Assembly (NCBI RefSeq): GCF_015689175.1
Contig: NZ_CP065047.1
Location: 5,456,001-5,520,000 of the forward strand
Length of the DNA: 64,000 nt
Origin: Mycobacterium kubicae
GTDB lineage: Bacteria; Actinomycetota; Actinomycetes; Mycobacteriales; Mycobacteriaceae
Direction of reading: 5' to 3'
Position 1 is the first letter of the stretch. Every line of letters begins with the position of its first letter. The translations under genes were made by a program, and so were the position numbers. Shown piece after piece: positions 39,936-48,018 of this stretch. Under the pieces are notes generated by a model. The model was not told the origin of the DNA. It did no database searches and saw only the letters and a list, made by a program, of their open reading frames with translations.

Positions 39936-41011
39936 GCGGGCGGCCCCGCGGTGCGGCCGCGGATCAACTCGGTATCCAGCATCTCGACCACCGGCAGACC
40001 CGAACGCGGGGGGTTCTGCAATAACTCCCCGGCCCGCCGGCCCTTCTGCAGGCTGGGTTGGGCCACGGTGGTCAGCCCACGGCTGATCGCGTCCGGGACG
40101 CCGTCGAACCCGGTGACCGTCATCTGTCCCGGAACGTAAATGCCATGGGCGCGAAGGTAATCCATCGCCGAGAGAGCCAAGATATCGGCCGTGCACATCA
40201 ACGCGGTGATTCGCGGGTTGGCCTCCAGCGCCACTTTGGCCGCGTCGCCGCCGGAGGTGGGCAGGTGCTCGTAACTTTCCACCACGGTCAGCGAATCCGG
40301 ATCGACCCCGGCCGCCTTCATCGCCTCCCACACCCCGATGATGCGTTCGCGCTGCACGTCGAACGCCGGCGACCTGAGCCGCTCGGCGTCCACCAGGCCT
40401 TGGCGCCGATCACTGCCCAGCCGCATGGTCAGCAACCCGATTTCGCGGTGCCCCAGCCCCAGCACATAGTCGGCGATCTTGCGCATCGCCGCGCGGTCGT
40501 CGATGCCCACCCGGGACACCCCGCTGATGTCCTTGGGTTGGTCGACGATCACCACCGGCAACCGGCGTTGCAACACCGTCTGCAGGTAGGGATCGTCATC
40601 GCACACCGAGTAGACGACGAAACCGTCCACGCCGGCACCCAGCACCGCGGCCGTGCCGTCGTCCCGGTTGCGAGTGGCCCCCACGGCGACCAGCAGCAGC
40701 CCCTGGCCCCCCTCCTCGCATGACTGCGCCACTCCGGCAACGAAATCCCGCGCCGCCGGGTCACTGAAGAAGTAGGTCAACGGTTCGGCCATCACCAAAC
40801 CGACGGCGCCGGCCTTGCGGGTGCGCAACGAGCGCGCGACGGGATCCGGTCCCGCGTACCCCATCCGCTTCGCCGTGGCCAGCACCCGCTCCCGGAGGTC
40901 GGCGGAGAGCTGATCCGGGCGGTTGAACGCATTGGAGATGGTGGTGCGTGACACCTTGAGCTCGGCCGCCAACGACGCCAGAGTCGCCCGCGCGCGCGGT
41001 GTGGGACTCAC
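39932..41011 (-). CDS. LacI-family transcriptional regulator (Rv3575c type)
   Basis: This 359-residue LacI/GalR regulator has an N-terminal HTH (TLASLAAELKVSRTTISNAFNRP) with a hinge helix (PVARSLRTRKAG near 60), then a periplasmic-binding-like effector domain. The start is a GTG at 41011, giving the family length; the open frame continues 26 codons upstream without support. The ligand is unknown. It is divergent from the zinc-type ABC transporter genes, separated by 119 bases that contain a Zur-like palindrome. Confidence 0.92.
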   Translation of the reverse strand: MSPTPRARATLASLAAELKVSRTTISNAFNRPDQLSADLRERVLATAKRMGYAGPDPVARSLRTRKAGAVGLVMAEPLTYFFSDPAARDFVAGVAQSCEEGGQGLLLVAVGATRNRDDGTAAVLGAGVDGFVVYSVCDDDPYLQTVLQRRLPVVIVDQPKDISGVSRVGIDDRAAMRKIADYVLGLGHREIGLLTMRLGSDRRQGLVDAERLRSPAFDVQRERIIGVWEAMKAAGVDPDSLTVVESYEHLPTSGGDAAKVALEANPRITALMCTADILALSAMDYLRAHGIYVPGQMTVTGFDGVPDAISRGLTTVAQPSLQKGRRAGELLQNPPRSGLPVVEMLDTELIRGRTAGPPA

Positions 41012-41071
41012 GATCGGTGAGGCTACAGCGGCCGGCGCGGTCAAGTGTGCGGGACGCCACCTCGCGTTTTC

Positions 41072-41091
41072 TAATGGAAACGATTTCATTA
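41072..41091. promoter_or_regulatory. Zur-like palindromic operator upstream of znuA-like gene
   Basis: The sequence TAATGGAAACGATTTCATTA is a 20-bp imperfect palindrome in an otherwise GC-rich region. It resembles mycobacterial Zur (FurB) boxes of the form AATGAAAA-NN-TTTTCATT. It ends 39 bases upstream of the znuA-like GTG and is 60 bases from the lacI-type start. Assignment to Zur is inferred from the motif together with the transporter type. Confidence 0.78.
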
Positions 41092-41130
41092 GTATTATGT
41101 CCGCCTGTCGGCCGGCGAAGGGATGTAAAC

Positions 41131-42027
41131 GTGCGATTGGCGTTTACGGCCGCGCTGTTCGGCCTGATCGCTTGCGGCATTGTCGCGGGTTGCGGCAGCG
41201 AGGGTCCGGCTCATCCGGGCGCGGTGGCAGTGGTGGCCTCCACCGACGTCTGGGGCAGCGTCGCGCGTGCGGTTGCCGGCGGCCATCTGCCCGTCAAATC
41301 CGTCCTGACCGGCGCCGACGCGGACCCGCACTCGTACGAGGCCACCGCGGCAGACGCCGCGGCCATCGCCGACGCCGATCTGGTGGTCTACAACGGCGGC
41401 GGCTACGACCCTTGGGTGGACCGGGTGCTTGCCGCCCATCCAGACATTCCGGCGATCGACGCCTACTCGTTGCTGGGCACGGTTCCCGCCGGACAGGCCC
41501 CAGACGAGCACGTCTTCTACAACCTGAGCGTCGCCAAGTCCGTCGCCGTCACGATCGCCGACCGCCTGGCCACCATCGACCCGCCGCATGCGGCCGACTA
41601 CCGGGCCAATGCAGCCGAATTCGCCCGTGGCGCAGACGCCATCGCCAATTCCGAACACGCCATCGCCGCCACATATCCGGCCACCGGGGTGATCGCAACG
41701 GAGCCCGTCGTCAACTATCTGCTGGCCGCCGCCGGGCTGATCAATCGCACCCCGGCCGCTTTCACCATGGCCAACGAGAACGACAACGATCCATCCCCGG
41801 CCGACGTCGCATCCGTGTTGGACATGATCGACCATCGCGAAGTCAAGGCCGTGCTGATCAACCCGCAAACCTCCTCCGCGGTGACCAACGACCTGCAAGC
41901 GGCCGCCCGCCGCGCCGGGGTGCCGGTGACCGAGGTGACCGAGACCCTGCCCCGGGGCACCGATTACCTGACCTGGCAGCGCAATACCGTCAACCAGCTG
42001 ACTGCCGCACTGCGGTCCGGCCGCTGA
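41131..42027 (+). CDS. znuA: Zinc/manganese ABC transporter substrate-binding lipoprotein
   Basis: This 298-residue lipoprotein has a signal peptide ending in the lipobox V-A-G-C (Cys about residue 20). It is a cluster A-I (TroA/ZnuA) solute-binding protein with DADPHSYEATAADAAAIADADLVVYNGGGYDPW and DEHVFYNLSVAKSVA, which supply typical metal-ligand histidines. The GTG at 41131 has GAAGGG upstream; an extension to 40999 would run into the lacI-type control region. It leads a three-gene transporter operon with no counterpart at this place in the H37Rv order I recall. Zinc versus manganese specificity is not decided by sequence. Confidence 0.88.
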   Translation: MRLAFTAALFGLIACGIVAGCGSEGPAHPGAVAVVASTDVWGSVARAVAGGHLPVKSVLTGADADPHSYEATAADAAAIADADLVVYNGGGYDPWVDRVLAAHPDIPAIDAYSLLGTVPAGQAPDEHVFYNLSVAKSVAVTIADRLATIDPPHAADYRANAAEFARGADAIANSEHAIAATYPATGVIATEPVVNYLLAAAGLINRTPAAFTMANENDNDPSPADVASVLDMIDHREVKAVLINPQTSSAVTNDLQAAARRAGVPVTEVTETLPRGTDYLTWQRNTVNQLTAALRSGR

Positions 42028-42037
42028 GTGCGCCGAA

Positions 42038-42838
42038 GTGAGTCATGATGCAGTCGCGCTCAGCGGCGCCCGGTTGGCCTTCGGTGACCGCGTGTTATGG
42101 GACCACCTCGATCTGTCCGTCACACCCGGTGAGTTCATTGCGGTGCTGGGTCCCAACGGCACCGGTAAGACGTCGTTGCTGAAGGTGCTGCTAGGGCAGC
42201 TGGCGCTCAGTGCCGGCAGTGCGGAGGTGGACGGGCAACGCGTGACGCCGGGCCGCAGCCGCAGTCCTCGCATCGGGTATGTGCCGCAACATCATCCGAT
42301 CGACCCTGAGGTGATGTTGCGTGGCAGTGACCTGGTTCGACTGGGTATCGACGGGCGCCGGTGGGGCGCCTTGCCGCTGCGATCCGCCGATCGCGCCGCG
42401 CGACGTCACGCCGTCGAGCGGGCGCTGGAGCAAGTCAACGGCGAGCGGTTGGCCGGGGTGCGAGTGGGCCTGATGTCCGGTGGCGAGTTGCAGCGGGTTC
42501 GAGTAGCCCAAGCACTGGCCGGTGACCCCACGCTGCTGCTGTGTGACGAACCGCTGCTGACGCTGGATCCGGCCAACGCCAAGCTGATCTCCGGCCTCAT
42601 CGACCGGCGCCGCCGGGACGCCGGCACCACCGTCATCGTCGTGACCCACGAGGTGAACAACATCCTGCCGTATGTGGACCGGGTGCTCTACCTGGTCAAC
42701 GGACGCTTCGAAATCGGCACCGTCGAGCAGGTGATGACCACGCAGACGTTGTCCGCGCTGTACCGGGCGGACATCGAAGTCGTGAAGGTGAAGGACCGCT
42801 ACGTGGTGGTGGGCGCACCGGACGGACACGCACCATGA
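42038..42838 (+). CDS. znuC: Zinc/manganese ABC transporter ATP-binding protein
   Basis: This is a 266-residue ABC ATPase. Walker A is GPNGTGKTS near 40, the Q-loop is GYVPQHHPIDP near 80, the signature is MSGGELQRV near 146, Walker B is LLLCDEP near 168, followed by the switch His in THEVNN. It starts at a GTG 10 bases behind znuA and its end overlaps znuB by four bases. It energises import by the ZnuB-type permease. Confidence 0.92.
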   Translation: MSHDAVALSGARLAFGDRVLWDHLDLSVTPGEFIAVLGPNGTGKTSLLKVLLGQLALSAGSAEVDGQRVTPGRSRSPRIGYVPQHHPIDPEVMLRGSDLVRLGIDGRRWGALPLRSADRAARRHAVERALEQVNGERLAGVRVGLMSGGELQRVRVAQALAGDPTLLLCDEPLLTLDPANAKLISGLIDRRRRDAGTTVIVVTHEVNNILPYVDRVLYLVNGRFEIGTVEQVMTTQTLSALYRADIEVVKVKDRYVVVGAPDGHAP

Positions 42839-43689
42839 ACGAGCGACTGGCCGATCTACTGCACCACCTGTTCGCGTTCGACCTGACCGCCCATCTGCTC
42901 CGCCACGACTTCGTTCAGCAGGCGCTGCTGGCGGCAGGGTTGCTCGGCCTGGTCGCCGGGCTGATCGGCCCGTTCATCGTCATGCGCCAGATGTCGTTCG
43001 CAGTGCACGGATCCAGCGAATTGTCTTTGACCGGAGCGGCTTTCGCGCTGCTCACCGGGATGCACGTGGGTGTTGGAGCGTTGCTCGGCAGCGCGTTGGC
43101 GGCGGCGTTGTTCGGCGTACTGGGTCAGCGCAACCGGGAGCGGGACTCGGTGATCGGCGTGGTACTGGCGTTCGGGCTGGGCCTGGCGGTGTTGTTCATC
43201 CACCTCTATCCCGGCCGCACCGGGACCGCCTTCGCCTTGTTGACCGGCCAGATCGTGGGCGTCGGGTACTCCGGTCTGGCCATGTTGGCGGTGGTGTGCG
43301 CGCTGGTCGTCGTGGTCCTGACGATCTGCTATCGGCCGTTGTTGTTCGCGACCGTTGATCCCGACGTCGCCGCGGCCGCCGGGGTGCCGGTGCGTGCGCT
43401 GGGCATCGTGTTCGCCGCGCTGGTCGGCGTGGTGGCCGCGCAGGCCGTCCAGATCGTCGGGGCACTGCTGGTGATGTCGTTGCTCATCACACCCGCCGCC
43501 GCGGCCGCCCGCCTGGTCGCGGCCCCTGCCGCGGCGATAGTGACGTCGGTGGTGTTCGCCGAAGTGGCAGCGGTCGGCGGCATCGTGTTGTCACTGGCAC
43601 CTGGCGTCCCGGTGTCGGTATTCGTGGCCACCATCTCGTTCCTCATCTACCTGATTTGCTGGTTGCTCGGGCGACGCCGGTCCGGCTGA
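42835..43689 (+). CDS. znuB: Zinc/manganese ABC transporter permease
   Basis: This is a 284-residue ABC-3 family permease with about 8 hydrophobic helices. Typical features are GLIGPFIVMRQMSFAVHGSSELSLTGAAFALL near 48 and repeated V/A/L-rich segments to the C-terminus. It starts at ATG 42835 overlapping znuC and completes the transporter. lppH begins 38 bases later with its own strong ribosome site. Confidence 0.92.
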   Translation: MNERLADLLHHLFAFDLTAHLLRHDFVQQALLAAGLLGLVAGLIGPFIVMRQMSFAVHGSSELSLTGAAFALLTGMHVGVGALLGSALAAALFGVLGQRNRERDSVIGVVLAFGLGLAVLFIHLYPGRTGTAFALLTGQIVGVGYSGLAMLAVVCALVVVVLTICYRPLLFATVDPDVAAAAGVPVRALGIVFAALVGVVAAQAVQIVGALLVMSLLITPAAAAARLVAAPAAAIVTSVVFAEVAAVGGIVLSLAPGVPVSVFVATISFLIYLICWLLGRRRSG

Positions 43690-43727
43690 GATTAAGCTGG
43701 AACAACCGTTCGCCGGGGGGAGGAAAC

Positions 43728-44441
43728 GTGCGCCAGCAAAGGGTCGTGGTCGCCGTGTTGGCTGGTGTGTGCATGCTTGCCGTCGGGTGCACCAAGGTCG
43801 TCGACGGCAGCGCCGTCGCCGCCGACACGTCCGGGCCGTTGCATCAGGCCCCGATAGCGGTGGCCGCGCTGGAAGGCTTGATGCTGGACTCCAGCCAGAT
43901 CAACAGGGAGTTGAGCGCCACCTCGATGAAGGTGTGGTTCAACGCCAAAGTCATGTGGGACTGGAGCAAGAACGTCTCGGACAAAGATTGCCTCGCCGTG
44001 GACGGGCCCGCGCAGGACAAGGTCTATGCCGGCACCGGATGGACCGCAATGCGCGGGCAGCGGCTCGACGACAGCGTCAACGACTCCAAGAAGCGCCAGC
44101 ACTACGCCATTCAGGCCGTCGTCGCCTTCTCGAACGCGCAGGACGCCAACAACTTCTACACCAATCAGGTGCAGAGCTGGAAGAACTGCTCCAACCGGCG
44201 ATTCTCCGACGTCGCACCTAACCAACCGGACACCGTGTGGACGGTGGCCGGTGTCGTGACCGAGAACGGGACACTGAGCACTTCACAGGTTCAGGAAGGC
44301 GGTGACGGGTGGACCTGCCAGCGCGCGTTGACCGTCCGCAACAACATCGCAATCGACATCGTGACGTGCGCCTACAACCAGACCGGTTCGGTAGCAACAG
44401 ATATCGCGCTCCAAATCGCCGCCAAAGCCGCCAAGCAGTAA
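43728..44441 (+). CDS. lppH: LppH, lipoprotein with PknH-like extracellular domain
   Basis: This 237-residue lipoprotein equals Rv3576 in length. The signal peptide carries the lipobox L-A-V-G-C (Cys about 20). The remaining domain resembles the extracytoplasmic sensor of the kinase PknH, with paired Cys residues (DKDCLAVDG, SWKNCSNRRF, DGWTCQRAL, DIVTCAYNQ) likely disulfide-bonded. The GTG at 43728 has GGGGAGGAAAC directly upstream. It lies behind the znu-like genes and may be partly co-transcribed. Its ligand is unknown. Confidence 0.92.
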   Translation: MRQQRVVVAVLAGVCMLAVGCTKVVDGSAVAADTSGPLHQAPIAVAALEGLMLDSSQINRELSATSMKVWFNAKVMWDWSKNVSDKDCLAVDGPAQDKVYAGTGWTAMRGQRLDDSVNDSKKRQHYAIQAVVAFSNAQDANNFYTNQVQSWKNCSNRRFSDVAPNQPDTVWTVAGVVTENGTLSTSQVQEGGDGWTCQRALTVRNNIAIDIVTCAYNQTGSVATDIALQIAAKAAKQ

Positions 44442-44503
44442 GCGCCGGCGGGTTGCCTCTGTTCCGCCAGCCGATCACCAGGATCGGGCAATAGGCTAGT
44501 CAG

Positions 44504-45262
44504 ATGCCCGCTATCGACCTGAACGCCGACCTGGGTGAAGGCTTCGGCGTGTGGCGCCTCGGTGACGACGACGCCATGCTCGGGATCGTCAGCAGCGCCA
44601 ACGTGGCGTGCGGCTTCCATGCCGGCGACCCGGCCGGACTGTTGCGGGTCTGCCGGTCGGCTGCCGAGCGGGGAGTTCGCATCGGCGCCCAAGTGAGCTA
44701 TCGCGATCTGGCCGGCTTCGGCAGACGTTTCATCGACGCCACCGCCGAAGACCTGCTGGCCGACATCGTGTACCAGATCGGTGCGCTGCAGGCCATCGCG
44801 CACGTGGCGGGTTCGACGGTGTCATACGTGAAACCTCATGGGGCGCTGTACAACACGATCGTCTCCTACCGCGAGCAAGCAGCGGCGGTCGCCGATGCGG
44901 TAGCTGCGGTCGATGTGACACTGCCGGTGCTCGGGCTGGCGGGTTCGGTGTTCTTCGAGGAGGCCCGCCGCGTCGGGCTGCGCACGGTGGCGGAGGCGTT
45001 CGCCGACCGCGCTTACACCCCGCAAGGCCGGTTGGTGTCCCGACGACAGCCGGGGGCGGTGTTGGAAGATCCGGCCTTCATCGCGAACCGGGTGGTGGCG
45101 ATGGTGACCTCGGGGGAGGTAGAAGCGGTGGACGGCAGCACGGTGGCTGTCACCGTGGAATCTGTTTGTGTGCACGGTGATTCGCCCGGTGCAGTGCAGA
45201 TCGCCACCGCGGTACGCGATCGGCTGAACAGCGCCGGGATCGACGTCAGGGCGTTCTGCTGA
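44504..45262 (+). CDS. pxpA: LamB/YcsF family protein, 5-oxoprolinase subunit A
   Basis: This 252-residue LamB/YcsF protein starts [26 protein letters not shown] and contains [12 protein letters not shown] and [10 protein letters not shown], hallmark motifs of PxpA. In bacteria PxpA works with PxpB and PxpC in ATP-dependent 5-oxoproline cleavage. No pxpB or pxpC genes are next to it here. Its last base overlaps the following ATG at 45262, so it is translationally coupled to the metallo-hydrolase gene. Confidence 0.92.
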   Translation: MPAIDLNADLGEGFGVWRLGDDDAMLGIVSSANVACGFHAGDPAGLLRVCRSAAERGVRIGAQVSYRDLAGFGRRFIDATAEDLLADIVYQIGALQAIAHVAGSTVSYVKPHGALYNTIVSYREQAAAVADAVAAVDVTLPVLGLAGSVFFEEARRVGLRTVAEAFADRAYTPQGRLVSRRQPGAVLEDPAFIANRVVAMVTSGEVEAVDGSTVAVTVESVCVHGDSPGAVQIATAVRDRLNSAGIDVRAFC

Positions 45263-46182
45263 TGCGGCTGAGACTGGGTCGTCCGGATTTGCGCCGCTAC
45301 ACCGACCGGTTCAACGTGCCGCCCGCCGAAGCGGGTGCGGCGCTGTCGGTGACGTGGCTGGGCGTGGCCACGCTGCTACTCGATGACGGGTCGTCGGCGC
45401 TGATGACCGACGGCTATTTCTCCCGCCCGAGTTTGGCGCAGGTTGGCGTCGGCAAGGTGGCGCCGTCACCGCCGCTGGTGGACGGCTGCCTGGCCCGGGC
45501 CAAGGTATCTCGGCTGGCTGCGGTTATCCCGGTACACACCCACATCGACCATGCCCTGGATTCCGCATTGGTCGCCGACCGCACCGGCGCCCAGTTGGTC
45601 GGAGGCGAGTCCGCGGCGAACGTGGGTCGCGGTTACGGCTTGGCCGAGGAGCGTCTGGTCGTCGCGGTCCCGGGTGAGCAAATTACATTGGGCGCGTACG
45701 AGTTAACGCTGGTGCGGTCCCACCACTGCCCGCCGGACCGGTTCCCGGGTCAGATCAGTGAGCCACTGGTGCCGCCGGTGCGGGCGTCGGCGTTTCGGTG
45801 TGGTGAGGCGTGGTCGACGCTGATCGAGCATCGGCCGTCGGGGCGGCGGTTGCTGATTCAGGGCAGTGCGGGCTATGTGCCGGGTGCGCTGGACGGTTAT
45901 CAAGCCGACGTGGTGTATCTCAGCGTCGGCCAGCTGGGTCTGCAGCCCCGCACGTATCTGGACGATTATTGGGCGCAGGTGGTGCGCGCGGTCGGTGCCC
46001 GGCGCGTGATCCTGATCCACTGGGACGACTTCTTCAGTCCGCTGTCGAAGCCGTTGCGCGCCTTACCTTACGCCGGCGACGACTTGGACGTCTCGATCCG
46101 CATTCTCGACGAGTTGGCGGCAGCCGACGGGGTCGAGGTGCAGATGCCCACGGTGTGGCAGCGCGAAGATCCGTGGGCGTGA
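45262..46182 (+). CDS. Metallo-beta-lactamase-fold hydrolase (Rv3577 type)
   Basis: This 306-residue protein has a UlaG-like metallo-beta-lactamase fold. VTWLGVATLLLDDGSSALMTDGYFSRP opens the fold, PVHTHIDHALDS carries the metal-binding H-x-H-x-D-H pattern near residue 96, and the later LIHWDDFFSP may supply the last ligand. It follows pxpA with a one-base overlap. The substrate is unknown; an N-acyl phosphatidylethanolamine-hydrolase or lactonase type role is possible. Confidence 0.88.
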   Translation: MRLRLGRPDLRRYTDRFNVPPAEAGAALSVTWLGVATLLLDDGSSALMTDGYFSRPSLAQVGVGKVAPSPPLVDGCLARAKVSRLAAVIPVHTHIDHALDSALVADRTGAQLVGGESAANVGRGYGLAEERLVVAVPGEQITLGAYELTLVRSHHCPPDRFPGQISEPLVPPVRASAFRCGEAWSTLIEHRPSGRRLLIQGSAGYVPGALDGYQADVVYLSVGQLGLQPRTYLDDYWAQVVRAVGARRVILIHWDDFFSPLSKPLRALPYAGDDLDVSIRILDELAAADGVEVQMPTVWQREDPWA

Positions 46183-46207
46183 CGGGTTCGAGGCGCTGAA
46201 TCCGGAT

Positions 46208-47449
46208 ATGGCGCTGACAATTTCGCTGCTGTTGCTTGCGGTGGTTCTCGGATTCGCGGTGGCCCGACCGCGGGGTTGGCCCGAAGCGCTGGCGGCGCTA
46301 CCGGCGGCGGCGGTGGTGATCGCTATCGGGGCCATCTCGGTTCGCCAGGCGCTGAACGAAGTGGTCGGGTTGTCGGCGGTAGTGGCTTTCTTGGGCGCGG
46401 TGCTGGTCTTGGCCAAGTTGTGTGACGACGAGGGATTGTTCGAGGCCGCCGGCGCGGCTATCGCCCGCGCGCGGGTCGGGTCGGCCGGTTTGTTGGGGCA
46501 GGTGTTCGTCATCGCCGCAAGCATCACCGCGGTGCTCAGCCTCGACGCAACGGTGGTGCTGCTGACGCCGGTGGTGTTGGCCGCCGTACACCGGTTGCGT
46601 ACTCCGGTGCGGCCGTATGCCTATGCCACCGCTCACCTGGCGAACGGGGCGTCATTGTTGCTTCCGGTGTCGAACCTGACCAACTTGCTGGCATTTCATC
46701 TGGCCAAGATCTCGTTCAGCAAGTTCACTTTGGTGATGGCCTTGCCGTGGCTGGCCACGGTGGCGACGGTGTACGTGGTGTTTCGGTTCTTCTTTGTCAA
46801 AGACCTGCGCCTGCCGCCGGAACCGGACGAATCCGGTCCGCCGCCGCGGCCGCCGGTGTTCGTTCTTGTGGTGGTCGGGCTGACGCTGATCGGCTTCGCG
46901 ATCGGTCAATCGGTGGGTGTGGCGCCGGCCTGGGTGGCGCTGGCCGGTGCCTCGGTGTTGGCGGTGCGGAGCTTGAGCCGTCGGCATACCTCGGTGACCG
47001 AGATCGCGCGTTCGGCCAATGTGTCGTTTCTGGTCTTCGTGCTGGCGCTGGGCGTTGTGGTGCAAGCCGTCATGGTCAACGGTATGGATGAGGCGATGTC
47101 GGCTGTGCTGCCGTCCGGTACGGCATTACCCGCACTGCTGGCGATTGCCGCCGTCGCAGCGATATTGGCCAACGTGGTCAACAACTTGCCTGCAACGCTG
47201 GTGTTGTTGCCGTTGGTGGCGCCAAGCGGTCCGGTTGCCGTCCTGGCGGTGTTGATCGGCGTGAACATCGGCCCGAACCTGACCTACGTGGGGTCACTGT
47301 CGAACCTGTTGTGGCGGCGGGTCCTGCGCGAGCGCGACATCGAGGCGGGCGTCGGGGAATACACCCGCCTCGGGCTGTGCACCGTTCCCGTGACGTTGGT
47401 GGTGGCGGTGGTGGCATTGTGGGCGAGCGTCAAATTGATTGGCGCATAA
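46208..47449 (+). CDS. arsB2: ArsB/NhaD-type anion permease (Rv3578 type)
   Basis: This 413-residue integral membrane protein has about 11 predicted hydrophobic helices. It belongs to the ArsB/ion-transporter superfamily, with LDATVVLLTPVVLAAV near 115 and the repeat NVVNNLPATLVLLPLVA near 320, both Asn/Asp-containing half-helix motifs typical of the fold. The length equals that annotated for arsB2 in H37Rv. Arsenite export is the name-based guess; no arsR or arsC gene is adjacent, so the real anion is uncertain. Confidence 0.88.
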   Translation: MALTISLLLLAVVLGFAVARPRGWPEALAALPAAAVVIAIGAISVRQALNEVVGLSAVVAFLGAVLVLAKLCDDEGLFEAAGAAIARARVGSAGLLGQVFVIAASITAVLSLDATVVLLTPVVLAAVHRLRTPVRPYAYATAHLANGASLLLPVSNLTNLLAFHLAKISFSKFTLVMALPWLATVATVYVVFRFFFVKDLRLPPEPDESGPPPRPPVFVLVVVGLTLIGFAIGQSVGVAPAWVALAGASVLAVRSLSRRHTSVTEIARSANVSFLVFVLALGVVVQAVMVNGMDEAMSAVLPSGTALPALLAIAAVAAILANVVNNLPATLVLLPLVAPSGPVAVLAVLIGVNIGPNLTYVGSLSNLLWRRVLRERDIEAGVGEYTRLGLCTVPVTLVVAVVALWASVKLIGA

Positions 47450-47455
47450 GCACCG

Positions 47456-47920
47456 CTAGAAGTCGGTCAGCACTTGCCAGCGACCTGGGACAGCGGTGGC
47501 GCCAATGCCCAATACCCAGCCGCGCGTACCACCGCCGCCGTCCGCACCGCTGCCGACCGACGGGTGCCGCAGCGACAAGTCGGTCGGTGTATCGCTGACC
47601 TCGAGTCTCTCCCGCTTGAAGGCAGGCAACGGTGAGCCGTTGCCTGCCTCGGCCGCCGGGTGAGAGCCGGCAGCCGCAGCCAAGGTCTGCGCAAAATGGT
47701 GCTGGAATGCAACCGCTTGGGCGCGGATTGCCTGGCAGCTTCGACCGTGCGCGTTCAACAGCGCGGCGACGGCGATCGACACCTCGTCCGCCGCCGGGGG
47801 CAACACCCCAGTGGTGGCGGCGGCGGCCGCCGCGCTGGCCGCGCTGATCGCCGTACCGAGGGCATCCGCCTCGCCGGCGACTGCGCTCAAGATGGTAGGG
47901 GTCACGAGTAGATAGGACAT
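47456..47920 (-). CDS. Short PE-family protein with altered export motif
   Basis: This 154-residue protein begins with a PE domain (about 1-95: MSYLLVTPTILSAVAGEADALG) followed by about 60 residues without PGRS repeats, ending RWQVLTDF. The position of the conserved Tyr of the type VII export motif Y-x-x-x-D/E is His87 here (H-P-A-A-E), whereas the PE_PGRS in this window keeps Tyr at 87. No PPE partner gene is adjacent. A 19-bp inverted-repeat element lies 80 bases upstream. It is convergent with the arsB2-like gene. Confidence 0.85.
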   Translation of the reverse strand: MSYLLVTPTILSAVAGEADALGTAISAASAAAAAATTGVLPPAADEVSIAVAALLNAHGRSCQAIRAQAVAFQHHFAQTLAAAAGSHPAAEAGNGSPLPAFKRERLEVSDTPTDLSLRHPSVGSGADGGGGTRGWVLGIGATAVPGRWQVLTDF

Positions 47921-47999
47921 TGGGCGCCTTTCTCAAGCCACGAGCCGGTGACCGCCGGCCCACTCACCCAATGCTTGGCCGCGAGTTAGCCCTGCGCAC

Positions 48000-48018
48000 G
48001 CGTAGTCGACTACTCGAC
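48000..48018. promoter_or_regulatory. 19-bp inverted-repeat copy A (upstream of PE gene)
   Basis: GCGTAGTCGACTACTCGAC at this place is the exact reverse complement of 50762-50780. It includes the 12-bp perfect palindrome GTAGTCGACTAC. It lies directly after the regulator stop and 80 bases upstream of the PE start, a natural operator position for the PE gene. Confidence 0.7.
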
